From a bacterium D16-50 (lineage in GTDB: Bacteria; Bacillota; Clostridia; Lachnospirales; Lachnospiraceae), in the NCBI GenBank assembly GCA_003612485.1, contig RAZA01000036.1:1-37449 (forward strand): DNA of 37,449 nt. The letters are read 5' to 3'. How positions within the stretch are numbered: the stretch's first letter is position 1; the number at the start of each line of letters is the position of its first letter. The notes beneath the pieces were generated by a model that was not told where the DNA came from, ran no database searches, and saw only the letters and a list, made by a program, of their open reading frames with translations. The translations under genes and the position numbers were made by a program. Of the stretch, positions 23,562-31,154 are shown piece by piece.

Positions 23562-23600
23562 AAAAAAGCGTCAGGAAGCTTATCTTCCTGACGCTTTTTT
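23562..23600. terminator. Strong bidirectional terminator overlapping the PHP gene stop
   Basis: A 17-bp stem AAAAAAGCGTCAGGAAG / CTTCCTGACGCTTTTTT with a five-base loop, A-tract on one side and T-tract on the other, works for both strands. The PHP-gene stop codon (complement of 23580-23582) lies in the loop, so the last seven or eight codons of that gene form one arm of its own terminator. Confidence 0.92.
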
Positions 23601-24581
23601 GATTTCAGCCAATATAGAATAGGGGATGAAGAGCTTTCCGTAGCCAACGGCCAGATCCAGCCCCGGCTTGTTTGCTCCATGGAAATCGCTGCCGCCGCTG
23701 ATCAGCAGTCCGTGCTGAGAGGCGAGCTTGCGGATACGGCGCTCCTCGGCGTCGGTGTAGGTGCTGTAGACGGCTTCCACGCCCATGAGGCCGGCGGCCT
23801 TCAGTTCGCTGGTCAGATCCTCCAGCTGGGCATCGGTCAGATGATAGAGGATCGGGTGGGCCAGTATGGGAATTCCCCCTGCCTCCAGCACCAGCTTCAC
23901 CGCCTGAAGGGGAGTGACCTTTTCCCGAGGAACATAACAAGGACATCCGTCCCCTATATAGCGGTCGAAGGCTTCCTTCATGGTCCTGATATAGCCATGG
24001 TTCAGCATATATTTGGCATAATGGGCTCTGGTGATCACTGCATCGGGAAAGGTGCTTTGCAGCTCCTGATAGGTCACGGACATGCCCGCCTTCTGCAGAA
24101 GCCCGCACATCTTTTGGTTCCTTGTGATTCTGGAATCCACGAAGGCCTTCAGCTGCGTTTGCAGCAGAGGGCTTTTGTGATCGATGTAGAGTCCCAGTAT
24201 GTGAATATCCCTGCCACGGTATTCCGTTGAAAATTCTATTCCGGGTATGACTTCGGGCACGGGGCGAGCTGTGTCGTCCTCCGCCGAAGAGCCCTGAGGG
24301 CTGCCGACAACCGCAAAGGCGTTATTTCCGGCGGCAGAACAGGCGCAGGAGCTTGCAGGCCCGCCCTCTTGGCCCACGGGGCGGGAGGGCGCGTCGGCCC
24401 GGCCTTTAGAGTGGGAGAGAGCGCGGGCGTACTGCAGGGCCTCCTCCAGCCCGTCTACGGTGTCATGATCCGTGAGGGCAAAGGCGGCAAGGCCCTTTTC
24501 CATAGCATAGTCCACCAGCTCTGAGGGAGAGAGTGTGCCGTCGGAACGGCTGGAATGTACATGCAGGTCCACAATCTCCAT
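23580..24581 (-). CDS. PHP-domain metal-dependent phosphoesterase (TrpH/YciV-like)
   Basis: A 333-residue cytoplasmic protein. Metal-site motifs run in order: DLHVHSSRSDGTLSP, FALTDHDTVDGL, IPGIEFSTEYRGRDIHILG, later ILAHPILYHL, and finally SGGSDFHGANKPG. This set fits the PHP family of 3'-5' nucleases and phosphatases such as YciV (acting on 3',5'-nucleotides or RNA ends). Between residues about 57 and 108 there is an Ala/Gly/Ser/Pro-rich insertion not expected in the family. The start MEIVDLH lies one base after the stop of the upstream ABC-F gene, so the two are coupled. Terminator sequence overlaps its 3' end. The exact substrate is unknown. Confidence 0.9.
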   Translation of the reverse strand: MEIVDLHVHSSRSDGTLSPSELVDYAMEKGLAAFALTDHDTVDGLEEALQYARALSHSKGRADAPSRPVGQEGGPASSCACSAAGNNAFAVVGSPQGSSAEDDTARPVPEVIPGIEFSTEYRGRDIHILGLYIDHKSPLLQTQLKAFVDSRITRNQKMCGLLQKAGMSVTYQELQSTFPDAVITRAHYAKYMLNHGYIRTMKEAFDRYIGDGCPCYVPREKVTPLQAVKLVLEAGGIPILAHPILYHLTDAQLEDLTSELKAAGLMGVEAVYSTYTDAEERRIRKLASQHGLLISGGSDFHGANKPGLDLAVGYGKLFIPYSILAEIKKASGR

Positions 24582-24582
24582 G

Positions 24583-26220
24583 TCAGTTCTCGTCCTCTCC
24601 CTTGTTTGCGGTGAACACAGTGCGCTTTCTGGCCATCTCATCACTGGCCAGATACTCGTCGTAAGTGGTGATCTTGTCGATCAGCTGTCCGCCGGGCAGG
24701 ATTTCCATGATACGGTTGGCCGTGGTCTGGACGAACTGGTGGTCGTGGCAGGAGAACAGCGCCGCACCGGGGAACTTGATGAGCCCGTTGTTCAGAGCAG
24801 TGATGGATTCCATGTCCAGATGGTTGGTGGGCTCGTCGAGAACCAGACAGTTGGAGCCGCTGATCATCATCTTGGACAGCAGACAGCGTACCTTCTCGCC
24901 TCCGGACAGAATCTTCACCTTTTTGACGCCGTCCTCTCCGGCGAAGAGCATACGGCCCAGAAAGCCGCGGACGTAAGTCACATCCTTGATGGGAGAGTAG
25001 CCGGTGAGCCATTCCACGATGGTCATATCATTGTCAAATTCTGCGGTGCTGTCCTTGGGGAAGTAGGCCTGAGAGGTGGTTACGCCCCATTTGTAGCTGC
25101 CCTCGTCGGGCTCCAGCTCTCCCATAAGGATCTGGAAGAGGGTGGTCTTGGCCAGCTCCTGCCCTCCCACAAAGGCAATCTTGTCGTTGCGGCCCATTAC
25201 AAACGTGATATCGTCAAGGACCTTTTCCCCGTTGACGGTCTTGGACAGATGCTCCACGGTGAGCACCTCGTTTCCGATCTCCCGGTCGGGGCGGAAGTCG
25301 ATGTAAGGATATTTGCGGCTGGAAGGCCGGATCTCCTCCAGTTCGATCTTTTCCAGAGCCCGCTTTCTGGAGGTAGCCTGCTTGGATTTGGAGGCGTTGG
25401 CGGAGAAGCGGGAGATGAATTCCTGCAGCTCCTTGATCTTCTCTTCTTTTTTCTTGTTGGCCTCCTTCATCTGCCTCACCAGCAGCTGGCTGGATTCGTA
25501 CCAGAAGTCGTAGTTGCCGGCGTAGAGCTGAATCTTGCCGTAGTCGATGTCTGCAGTGTGGGTGCATACCTTGTTCAGGAAATAACGGTCATGGGATACT
25601 ACAATGACAGTATTTTCAAAATCGATGAGGAAGTCCTCCAGCCACGCGATGGCATCCAGATCCAGATGGTTGGTGGGCTCGTCCAGCAGCAGAATATCCG
25701 GGTTGCCGAAGAGGGCCTTGGCCAGCAGCACTTTCACCTTGACGCTGCCGTCCAGATCCCGCATGGTGGAATAGTGAAGCTCCGTTTCCACGCCCAGACC
25801 GTTCAGCAGCATGGAGGCGCTGGACTCGGCCTCCCAGCCGTCCAGCTCAGCGAACTCGCCCTCCAGCTCACTGGCCCGGATGCCGTCCTCGTCGGTGAAG
25901 TCCTCCTTGGCATAGATGGCATCCTTCTCCTTCATAATCTGATAAAGCCGCTCATTGCCCATGATCACCGTGTCCATTACAGAATAATCGTCGTATTTGA
26001 AATGATCCTGCTCCAGCACGGAGAGCCGTTGGCCGGGAGTGATGATCACGTCTCCTTTTGTGGTTTCCAGATTGCCGGAGAGAATCTTCAGAAAGGTAGA
26101 TTTTCCGGCGCCGTTTGCACCGATGAGGCCATAGCAGTTGCCCTCGGTGAATTTGATGTTTACATCCTCGAATAATGCTTTTTTTCCGATTCGTAAGGTT
26201 ACATTGCTTACACTTATCAT
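24583..26220 (-). CDS. ykpA: ABC-F family ATPase, YkpA/YbiT type
   Basis: A 545-residue soluble protein with two ABC ATPase cassettes and no membrane domain. Cassette 1 has Walker A GANGAGKST and Walker B ILLLDEPTNHLDL. The interdomain linker (KKKEEKIKELQEFISRFSANASKSKQATSRKRALEK) is the ribosome-contacting P-site tRNA interaction region of ABC-F factors. Cassette 2 has signature LSGGEKVRCLLSK and LVLDEPTNHLDM. Its Walker A (GGQELAKTT) and the cassette-1 signature (LDGSVKVK) are degenerate, as in B. subtilis YkpA, so this is a subgroup trait. It probably acts on stalled or initiating ribosomes. AGGAGG precedes the start; the PHP gene follows in the operon. Confidence 0.92.
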   Translation of the reverse strand: MISVSNVTLRIGKKALFEDVNIKFTEGNCYGLIGANGAGKSTFLKILSGNLETTKGDVIITPGQRLSVLEQDHFKYDDYSVMDTVIMGNERLYQIMKEKDAIYAKEDFTDEDGIRASELEGEFAELDGWEAESSASMLLNGLGVETELHYSTMRDLDGSVKVKVLLAKALFGNPDILLLDEPTNHLDLDAIAWLEDFLIDFENTVIVVSHDRYFLNKVCTHTADIDYGKIQLYAGNYDFWYESSQLLVRQMKEANKKKEEKIKELQEFISRFSANASKSKQATSRKRALEKIELEEIRPSSRKYPYIDFRPDREIGNEVLTVEHLSKTVNGEKVLDDITFVMGRNDKIAFVGGQELAKTTLFQILMGELEPDEGSYKWGVTTSQAYFPKDSTAEFDNDMTIVEWLTGYSPIKDVTYVRGFLGRMLFAGEDGVKKVKILSGGEKVRCLLSKMMISGSNCLVLDEPTNHLDMESITALNNGLIKFPGAALFSCHDHQFVQTTANRIMEILPGGQLIDKITTYDEYLASDEMARKRTVFTANKGEDEN

Positions 26221-26296
26221 GTCAATACCTCCTATTTCAGTCCCTGTTGGGGGGATTTTGTTCCGCTTAATGTCTCAGTGCTCTCCGCCTCTACCT

Positions 26297-26324
26297 ATTA
26301 TACATAAAACCCTTGAATTGGCAA
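26297..26324 (-). promoter_or_regulatory. Promoter of the ykpA-PHP operon with flanking direct repeats
   Basis: On the minus strand TTGCCA (26319-26324) and TATAAT (26297-26302) are 16 bp apart, about 75 nt upstream of ykpA. The 12-mer AAAACCCTTGAA occurs at 26306-26317, inside the spacer, and again at 26337-26348, upstream of the -35; 31 bp separates their starts. It is a possible regulator site pair. Confidence 0.6.
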
Positions 26325-26498
26325 GGAAAATTCGAGAAAACCCTTGAAAATAAAGCAAAAATGCAATAGAGTGTATGTGGCGCAAAATGAAATAGCGAGA
26401 ATCACACGAAAAAGCCATAAAGAGGAAGGGGAGGGAGAGGCCGGGGGTACTCAGGCGTCTGGGGGAAGTCTGGGCGGGAGTATATTCCGGAGATGAAC

Positions 26499-27344
26499 AT
26501 GGAAATTGTTGGAATACTGATGATAATCGGAATCTGCGGCGTGGCAGGGGCGCTGCTTTATTTGCTCATGGTCATGCCTAGAATGGCGGGCAGGCCCGAC
26601 ACGGCGGCCTTCGGCAAATGGATGTACGCTCATAGGGGGCTTCATGATAATAGTTCGGATGCCCCCGAGAATTCCCTGAGGGCCTTTAGGAAGGCAGTGG
26701 AGGCAGGCTACGGCATAGAGCTGGACGTGCAGCTGACCAAGGACGGGGTGCCGGTGGTGTTTCACGACTTTACCCTGAAGCGTGTGTGCGGTGGGGAGGG
26801 GAAGGTATGCCAATACACATTTCAGGAACTGCAGCAGCATAGGCTTTGCGGTACGGACCAGAGGATTCCCAAATTGGAGGAGGTGCTGGAGCTTGTTGGC
26901 GGAAGGGTTCCGCTGATCGTGGAGCTGAAGGCCGGGAGCATTGACATCAGGGTCTGCGGGGAGGCGGACAGGCTGCTCCTTGGGTATAAGGGGATGTACT
27001 GTGTGGAATCCTTCAATCCTCTGGCCATGCTCTGGTATCGCAGGCATAGGAGGCGGATCGTCAGAGGGCAGCTGTCGGACGGGTTTCTGAAGGAGGGGGA
27101 ATACGTGGGGGTTCTGTATTTTGTGCTCCAGAACCTCTTGATGAACTGGCTGTCAAAACCGGATTTTATAGCCTATAATTGCAAATATCCCCAGATCTTG
27201 TCCAGAAGGCTTTGCCGGAGCCTATACCGCGCCGCGGCTGTGGCATGGACGGTGCGGAGTCAGGAGCAGCTGGAGGAGGCCGGAAGAAATTTTGACATTT
27301 TTATTTTTGAGGGGTTCCGGCCGGACTTGCCGGAGCATAAGTGA
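26499..27344 (+). CDS. Membrane-anchored glycerophosphodiester phosphodiesterase family protein
   Basis: A 281-residue GDPD-fold protein. One N-terminal membrane helix (about residues 3-24, VGILMIIGICGVAGALLYLL) anchors it. Catalytic motifs follow: YAHRGLHD (general His-Arg), PENSLRAFRKAV, GIELDVQLTKDGVPVVFHD (metal Glu/Asp and the second His), and VELKAG. The reaction would be cleavage of glycerophosphodiesters to glycerol-3-phosphate and an alcohol, in lipid or teichoic-acid recycling. Two starts are possible, 26493 and 26499; the latter puts GGAG six bases upstream. The C-terminal third (NWLSKPDFIAYN, AWTVRSQEQLEEA) is as in the family. It is monocistronic. Confidence 0.9.
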   Translation: MEIVGILMIIGICGVAGALLYLLMVMPRMAGRPDTAAFGKWMYAHRGLHDNSSDAPENSLRAFRKAVEAGYGIELDVQLTKDGVPVVFHDFTLKRVCGGEGKVCQYTFQELQQHRLCGTDQRIPKLEEVLELVGGRVPLIVELKAGSIDIRVCGEADRLLLGYKGMYCVESFNPLAMLWYRRHRRRIVRGQLSDGFLKEGEYVGVLYFVLQNLLMNWLSKPDFIAYNCKYPQILSRRLCRSLYRAAAVAWTVRSQEQLEEAGRNFDIFIFEGFRPDLPEHK

Positions 27345-27465
27345 TTTCCATGAGTCTTTCGGGGGCGGAGGCAGTTTTGGTTGTGCATATTGTCGCCGGG
27401 AGAAAGTGGAAAATGAACAGATTGCACGAAATCTAAAGGATGTCTAAAAAACAATACGGTTTGTC

Positions 27466-27494
27466 TTGATATTCCGCTGGTAAATTGTTACAAT
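27466..27494 (+). promoter_or_regulatory. Promoter of ppdK
   Basis: TTGATA (27466-27471) and TACAAT (27489-27494) are 17 bp apart. Transcription would begin near 27501, so the mRNA leader of about 85 nt contains the hairpin annotated at 27510-27551. Confidence 0.75.
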
Positions 27495-27509
27495 AAGTAC
27501 AGTGCTGGT

Positions 27510-27551
27510 AAATCGTCCGACTTTTTGGCAGAAGGCTGCCGGGCGATTTTT
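27510..27551 (+). promoter_or_regulatory. Terminator-like two-part hairpin in the ppdK leader (candidate attenuator)
   Basis: An outer stem AAATCGTCC (27510-27518) / GGGCGATTT (27541-27549) encloses an inner hairpin GGCAG-AAGG-CTGCC (27527-27540), and is followed by a T-run (27547-27551). It lies between the ppdK promoter and its ribosome binding site, with the start codon 34 nt further on. Structure is seen directly; regulatory function is inference. Confidence 0.5.
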
Positions 27552-27585
27552 CGGTTGCCAAAATATTAGTTAAGGAGAAAAAAGT

Positions 27586-30216
27586 ATGAAGAAATGGGTG
27601 TACTTGTTCACGGAAGGCAATGCGAACATGCGGGAACTTCTCGGCGGCAAGGGTGCGAATCTGGCCGAGATGACCAATCTGGGACTGCCCGTACCGCAGG
27701 GTTTCACCATTACTACGGATGCTTGTACTCAGTACTATGAGGACGGCAAGCAGATCAATGATGAAATTCAGGGACAGATCAATGAATATATAGGCAAAAT
27801 GGAGGAGATCACCGGCAAAAAGTTCGGTGACACCCAGAATCCCCTGCTTGTTTCCGTGCGTTCCGGCGCAAGGGCGTCCATGCCCGGCATGATGGACACC
27901 ATCTTAAACCTTGGCCTCAACGAGACGGTGGTGAACACCATCGCAAATCAGACAGGCAACGAGAGATGGGCGTGGGACTGCTATAGAAGATTCATTCAGA
28001 TGTACTCCGACGTCGTGATGGAGGTGGGCAAAAAGTACTTTGAAGAGCTCATCGACAAGATAAAGAAGGAGAAGGGCGTGAAGCAGGACGTGGAGCTTAC
28101 CGCCGCCGACTTAAAGGAGCTGGCAAACCAGTTCAAGGCAGAATACAAGGAGAAGATCGGAGAGGACTTCCCCGACGATCCCAAGGAGCAGCTCATGGGC
28201 GCCGTGAAGGCTGTGTTCCGTTCCTGGGACAACCCTCGTGCGAATGTATACCGCAGGGACAATGACATTCCCTATTCTTGGGGAACCGCTGTAAACGTGC
28301 AGATGATGGCCTTCGGAAACTGGTCCGACGAGTCCGGCACCGGCGTTGCCTTCACCAGAGATCCTGCCACCGGCGAGAAGAAGCTGATGGGCGAGTTTTT
28401 GATGAACGCTCAGGGCGAGGACGTGGTAGCCGGCGTCCGCACACCTATGCCCATTGCAAAGATGGCGGAGATCATGCCCGAAGTGTTCGAGCAGTTCAAG
28501 GATGTTTGCAATAAGCTGGAAAATCATTACAGAGACATGCAGGACATGGAGTTCACCATCGAGAACAAGAAGCTCTATATGCTGCAGACCAGAAACGGAA
28601 AGAGAACGGCGCAGGCCGCTCTGAAGATCGCCTGCGATCTGGTGGACGAGGGCATGAGGACCGAGAAGGAGGCCGTGGCAATGATCGAGCCCCGGAATCT
28701 GGACACCCTGCTGCATCCTCAGTTCGATACTGCCGCTCTGAAGGCTGCAACGCCCATCGGCAGAGGTCTGGGAGCATCTCCCGGCGCCGCCTGCGGAAAA
28801 ATCGTATTTTCTGCGGAGGATGCGGAAGAGTGGGCTGCAAGAGGCGAGAAGGTGGTGCTGGTTCGTCTGGAGACCTCTCCCGAAGACATCACGGGCATGA
28901 AGGTTTCTCAGGGCATCCTTACCGTCAGGGGCGGCATGACCTCCCATGCGGCAGTGGTGGCCAGAGGAATGGGAACCTGCTGCGTGTCCGGATGCGATGA
29001 CATCGCCATGGACGAAGCCAATAAGAAATTCACTCTGGCAGGACAGGAGTTCAAGGAGGGAGACTATATCTCCATCGACGGCTCCACCGGAAATATCTAT
29101 GCCGGAAAGATTGCCACTGTGGACGCAACCATTGCCGGCGAGTTCGGCAGGATCATGGCATGGGCCGACAAGTACAGAGTGCTGAAGGTTCGCACCAATG
29201 CCGACACGCCTGCAGACGCCAAGAAGGCCAGAGAGCTGGGAGCGGAAGGCATCGGCCTCTGCCGTACCGAGCATATGTTCTTTGAGGAGGATAGGATCGC
29301 CGCATTCCGTGAGATGATCTGTGCGGATACGGTGGAGGGCAGAGAGGAAGCCCTTGAGAAGATCCTTCCTTATCAGCAGGGCGACTTCGAGAAGCTGTAC
29401 GAGGCGCTGGAGGGCTGCCCCGTCACTATCCGTTTCCTTGATCCGCCTCTCCACGAGTTTGTTCCCACGGAGGAGGCCGACATCGAGAAGCTGGCGAATG
29501 CTCAGGGCAAGACCGTGGAGCATATCAAGAATCTGATCGCAAGCCTGCACGAGTTCAACCCTATGATGGGACACAGAGGCTGCCGTCTGGCCGTCACCTA
29601 TCCCGAGATCGCAAGGATGCAGACCAAGGCTGTGATCCGTGCCGCCATCAATGTGAAGAAGGCGCATCCCGATTGGAATGTGAAGCCTGAGATCATGATC
29701 CCCTTGATCTGCGAGATCAAGGAGCTGAAGTTCGTTAAGAAGGTAGTGGTGGAAACTGCCGATGCCGAGATCGCTGCATCCGGAATCGCGCTGGAGTACG
29801 AGGTGGGAACCATGATCGAGATTCCCAGAGCGGCTCTCACTGCAGACGAGATTGCAAAGGAGGCCGATTTCTTCTGCTTCGGAACCAACGACCTGACCCA
29901 GATGACCTTTGGCTTCTCCCGCGACGACGCAGGCAAGTTCCTGAACGCTTACTACGACACCAAGATTCTGGAGAACGATCCGTTTGCAAAGCTGGATCAA
30001 AACGGCGTGGGCAAGCTTATGGAGCTTTCCATCAAGCTGGGCAAGCCCGTGAATCCCAAGCTTCATGTGGGCATTTGCGGCGAGCACGGCGGAGATCCTT
30101 CCTCCGTGGAATTCTGCCACAAGATCGGTCTGGACTATGTTTCCTGCTCACCGTTTAGGGTGCCGATTGCGAGGCTGGCAGCGGCTCAGGCGGCGATAAA
30201 CAATGTAGGAAAGTAG
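27586..30216 (+). CDS. ppdK: Pyruvate, phosphate dikinase PpdK
   Basis: Interconverts pyruvate + ATP + Pi and phosphoenolpyruvate + AMP + PPi; in fermenting Clostridia it mainly serves glycolytic or PEP balancing with pyrophosphate. The 876-residue length and sequence closely follow the Clostridium symbiosum enzyme. There is an N-terminal ATP-grasp domain (LLGGKGANLAEM, SVRSGARASMPGMMDTILNLG), then a central phosphohistidine domain with the catalytic His in GGMTSHAAVVARGMGTCC. The C-terminal TIM barrel has LCRTEHMFFE, HEFNPMMGHRGCR, FGTNDLTQM and catalytic Cys in GICGEHGGDPSS. AAGGAG precedes the start. It is the last host gene before the mobile element and is intact to its usual C-terminus. 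Confidence 0.98.
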   Translation: MKKWVYLFTEGNANMRELLGGKGANLAEMTNLGLPVPQGFTITTDACTQYYEDGKQINDEIQGQINEYIGKMEEITGKKFGDTQNPLLVSVRSGARASMPGMMDTILNLGLNETVVNTIANQTGNERWAWDCYRRFIQMYSDVVMEVGKKYFEELIDKIKKEKGVKQDVELTAADLKELANQFKAEYKEKIGEDFPDDPKEQLMGAVKAVFRSWDNPRANVYRRDNDIPYSWGTAVNVQMMAFGNWSDESGTGVAFTRDPATGEKKLMGEFLMNAQGEDVVAGVRTPMPIAKMAEIMPEVFEQFKDVCNKLENHYRDMQDMEFTIENKKLYMLQTRNGKRTAQAALKIACDLVDEGMRTEKEAVAMIEPRNLDTLLHPQFDTAALKAATPIGRGLGASPGAACGKIVFSAEDAEEWAARGEKVVLVRLETSPEDITGMKVSQGILTVRGGMTSHAAVVARGMGTCCVSGCDDIAMDEANKKFTLAGQEFKEGDYISIDGSTGNIYAGKIATVDATIAGEFGRIMAWADKYRVLKVRTNADTPADAKKARELGAEGIGLCRTEHMFFEEDRIAAFREMICADTVEGREEALEKILPYQQGDFEKLYEALEGCPVTIRFLDPPLHEFVPTEEADIEKLANAQGKTVEHIKNLIASLHEFNPMMGHRGCRLAVTYPEIARMQTKAVIRAAINVKKAHPDWNVKPEIMIPLICEIKELKFVKKVVVETADAEIAASGIALEYEVGTMIEIPRAALTADEIAKEADFFCFGTNDLTQMTFGFSRDDAGKFLNAYYDTKILENDPFAKLDQNGVGKLMELSIKLGKPVNPKLHVGICGEHGGDPSSVEFCHKIGLDYVSCSPFRVPIARLAAAQAAINNVGK

Positions 30217-30227
30217 ATTACAAATAT

Positions 30228-30344
30228 ATGTACTTTACGGAGTATCTGATAACCAGAGCTGATGTGAATGATTTTATGGCACATCGTCCGGAGTACACAA
30301 AGGCGAACCGCTTTGAGGATTTCGTTTGTAAAATCTATCTTTGA
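30228..30344 (+). pseudogene. Short orphan reading frame at the element boundary (possible gene remnant)
   Basis: An ATG-initiated frame of 38 codons follows the ppdK stop by 11 nt. It encodes a hydrophilic peptide (EYLITRADVNDFMAHRPEY, then a short basic/aromatic tail). There is no ribosome binding site and it ends just before a strong terminator. I do not recognise the sequence. It looks like the C-terminal end of a truncated protein, either host or element, cut at the integration boundary. Confidence 0.3.
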
Positions 30345-30350
30345 CGATTA

Positions 30351-30384
30351 GGGGAAAATTCATTTAAGAGTTTTCCCCTTTTTT
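30351..30384 (+). terminator. Intrinsic terminator after ppdK / at element left end
   Basis: Stem GGGGAAAA (30351-30358) / TTTTCCCC (30371-30378), 12-nt loop, then a T-run of six (30379-30384). It ends transcription entering from ppdK. Confidence 0.85.
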
Positions 30385-30397
30385 CGTGGTTTTTTCA

Positions 30398-30434
30398 AAG
30401 GATTCTATCCCAAACAAAGGATAGAGTCCTTTTT
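30398..30434 (+). terminator. Second terminator hairpin immediately before the first element gene
   Basis: A 13-bp stem AAGGATTCTATCC (30398-30410) / GGATAGAGTCCTT (30419-30431), one T-G wobble, 8-nt loop, then a T-run. It is 40 nt upstream of the first element gene and may insulate it or act as an attenuator in its leader. Confidence 0.8.
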
Positions 30435-30470
30435 ATATACACAAACAAAATAATCAAAGGAGGTTCACAC

Positions 30471-30989
30471 ATGAACAACACAGCGTTAAGAGCAGAGGTG
30501 CGAAGCACCAACAACACACACATGGTTTTTGCGAACGAGGAACATGAGAAGTTTTATTATGAGAAATTGGAACAGGCGAGGTATCAGGACTGTTATCACA
30601 AGGCTTTGATCTACATTCTCGGCATTTCAGAGGATACAAGGTATCATTTCAGCCAGATCTATGATATGAAGTCCGGATTCATCAAGCCGGAGTGCCTGCA
30701 TCAAGGCTGGCAGACAAGCGGCAGTGTCCGGGTGGTAAGGCTTGCTTTTAACCTTTACACAGACGGCACTCCGAGTGTTGACGATTATAAGCGCAAGGAC
30801 GAGCAGATCAGAGAGTGCAGGGAGTATTCGGTAAGTGATATTTTCTGCTGCGGCTATGCGATGTACTTCTGGCAGGGCATCAGGCTCCGTTATCCGGAAT
30901 ACTGCAAAAAGCAGAAGTCCATTGAGGAGATCCTTGCAGAAATGGAGAAGAAACGTGCTGAAAATTCGACTGATGGGAACAAAGAATGA
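30471..30989 (+). CDS. DUF6075 family element protein
   Basis: A 172-residue protein that is a regular companion of the ParA/ParB/RepA block in Tn1549-like elements. The conserved body runs VFANEEHEKFYYEKLEQARY, then ALIYILGISEDTRYHFSQIYD, then CLHQGWQTSGSVRVVRLAFN and SVSDIFCCGYAMYFWQGI. There are no membrane segments and no catalytic signature. AGGAGG eight bases before the ATG gives a strong start. Its function has not been established; the position at the front of the operon suggests an early or maintenance role. The last 35 nt overlap the start of the next small gene. Confidence 0.8.
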   Translation: MNNTALRAEVRSTNNTHMVFANEEHEKFYYEKLEQARYQDCYHKALIYILGISEDTRYHFSQIYDMKSGFIKPECLHQGWQTSGSVRVVRLAFNLYTDGTPSVDDYKRKDEQIRECREYSVSDIFCCGYAMYFWQGIRLRYPEYCKKQKSIEEILAEMEKKRAENSTDGNKE

Positions 30990-31137
30990 TATTAAGTGGT
31001 TCGAGAAAATTTTGAAAAGGCAGCCCAAAGTGGCTGTGACGGAAGTTTCAGAGCTGTACCGGAACAAAGGTACAAACAGGTATTACCGGGCTTATGTGGA
31101 AGTGCAGAAAGCCAACATCAAAGAAAAATCTGACTAA
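30955..31137 (+). CDS. DUF3970 family small element protein
   Basis: A 60-residue protein beginning at a GTG (30955) seven bases after GGAG, overlapping the DUF6075 gene by 35 nt in another frame. The sequence LKIRLMGTKNDIKWFEKIL, later EVSELYRNKGTNRYYRAYVEV, fits DUF3970: small basic proteins found in Firmicute mobile elements. A two-stranded plus helix fold is likely. Function is unknown. It is followed 17 nt later by parA. The alternative start at the internal ATG (30973) would remove the first conserved strand, so GTG is preferred. Confidence 0.75.
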   Translation: MLKIRLMGTKNDIKWFEKILKRQPKVAVTEVSELYRNKGTNRYYRAYVEVQKANIKEKSD

Positions 31138-31154
31138 TACGGAGGAATAAAACC

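Noticed and set aside
24535..26175. 546-codon plus-strand frame opposite ykpA
   Set aside because: Antisense shadow of the ABC-F gene; composition (His/Gln/Leu/Val-rich) is typical of reverse-strand translation.
24583..26220. Degenerate second Walker A and first signature motif in the ABC-F protein as signs of gene decay
   Set aside because: The same departures are, to my recollection, normal in B. subtilis YkpA-type proteins; the rest is well conserved.
28111..30120. 669-codon open frame on the minus strand opposite ppdK
   Set aside because: It is the antisense shadow of a highly biased coding strand; no ribosome binding site or family motifs, while ppdK is unmistakable.
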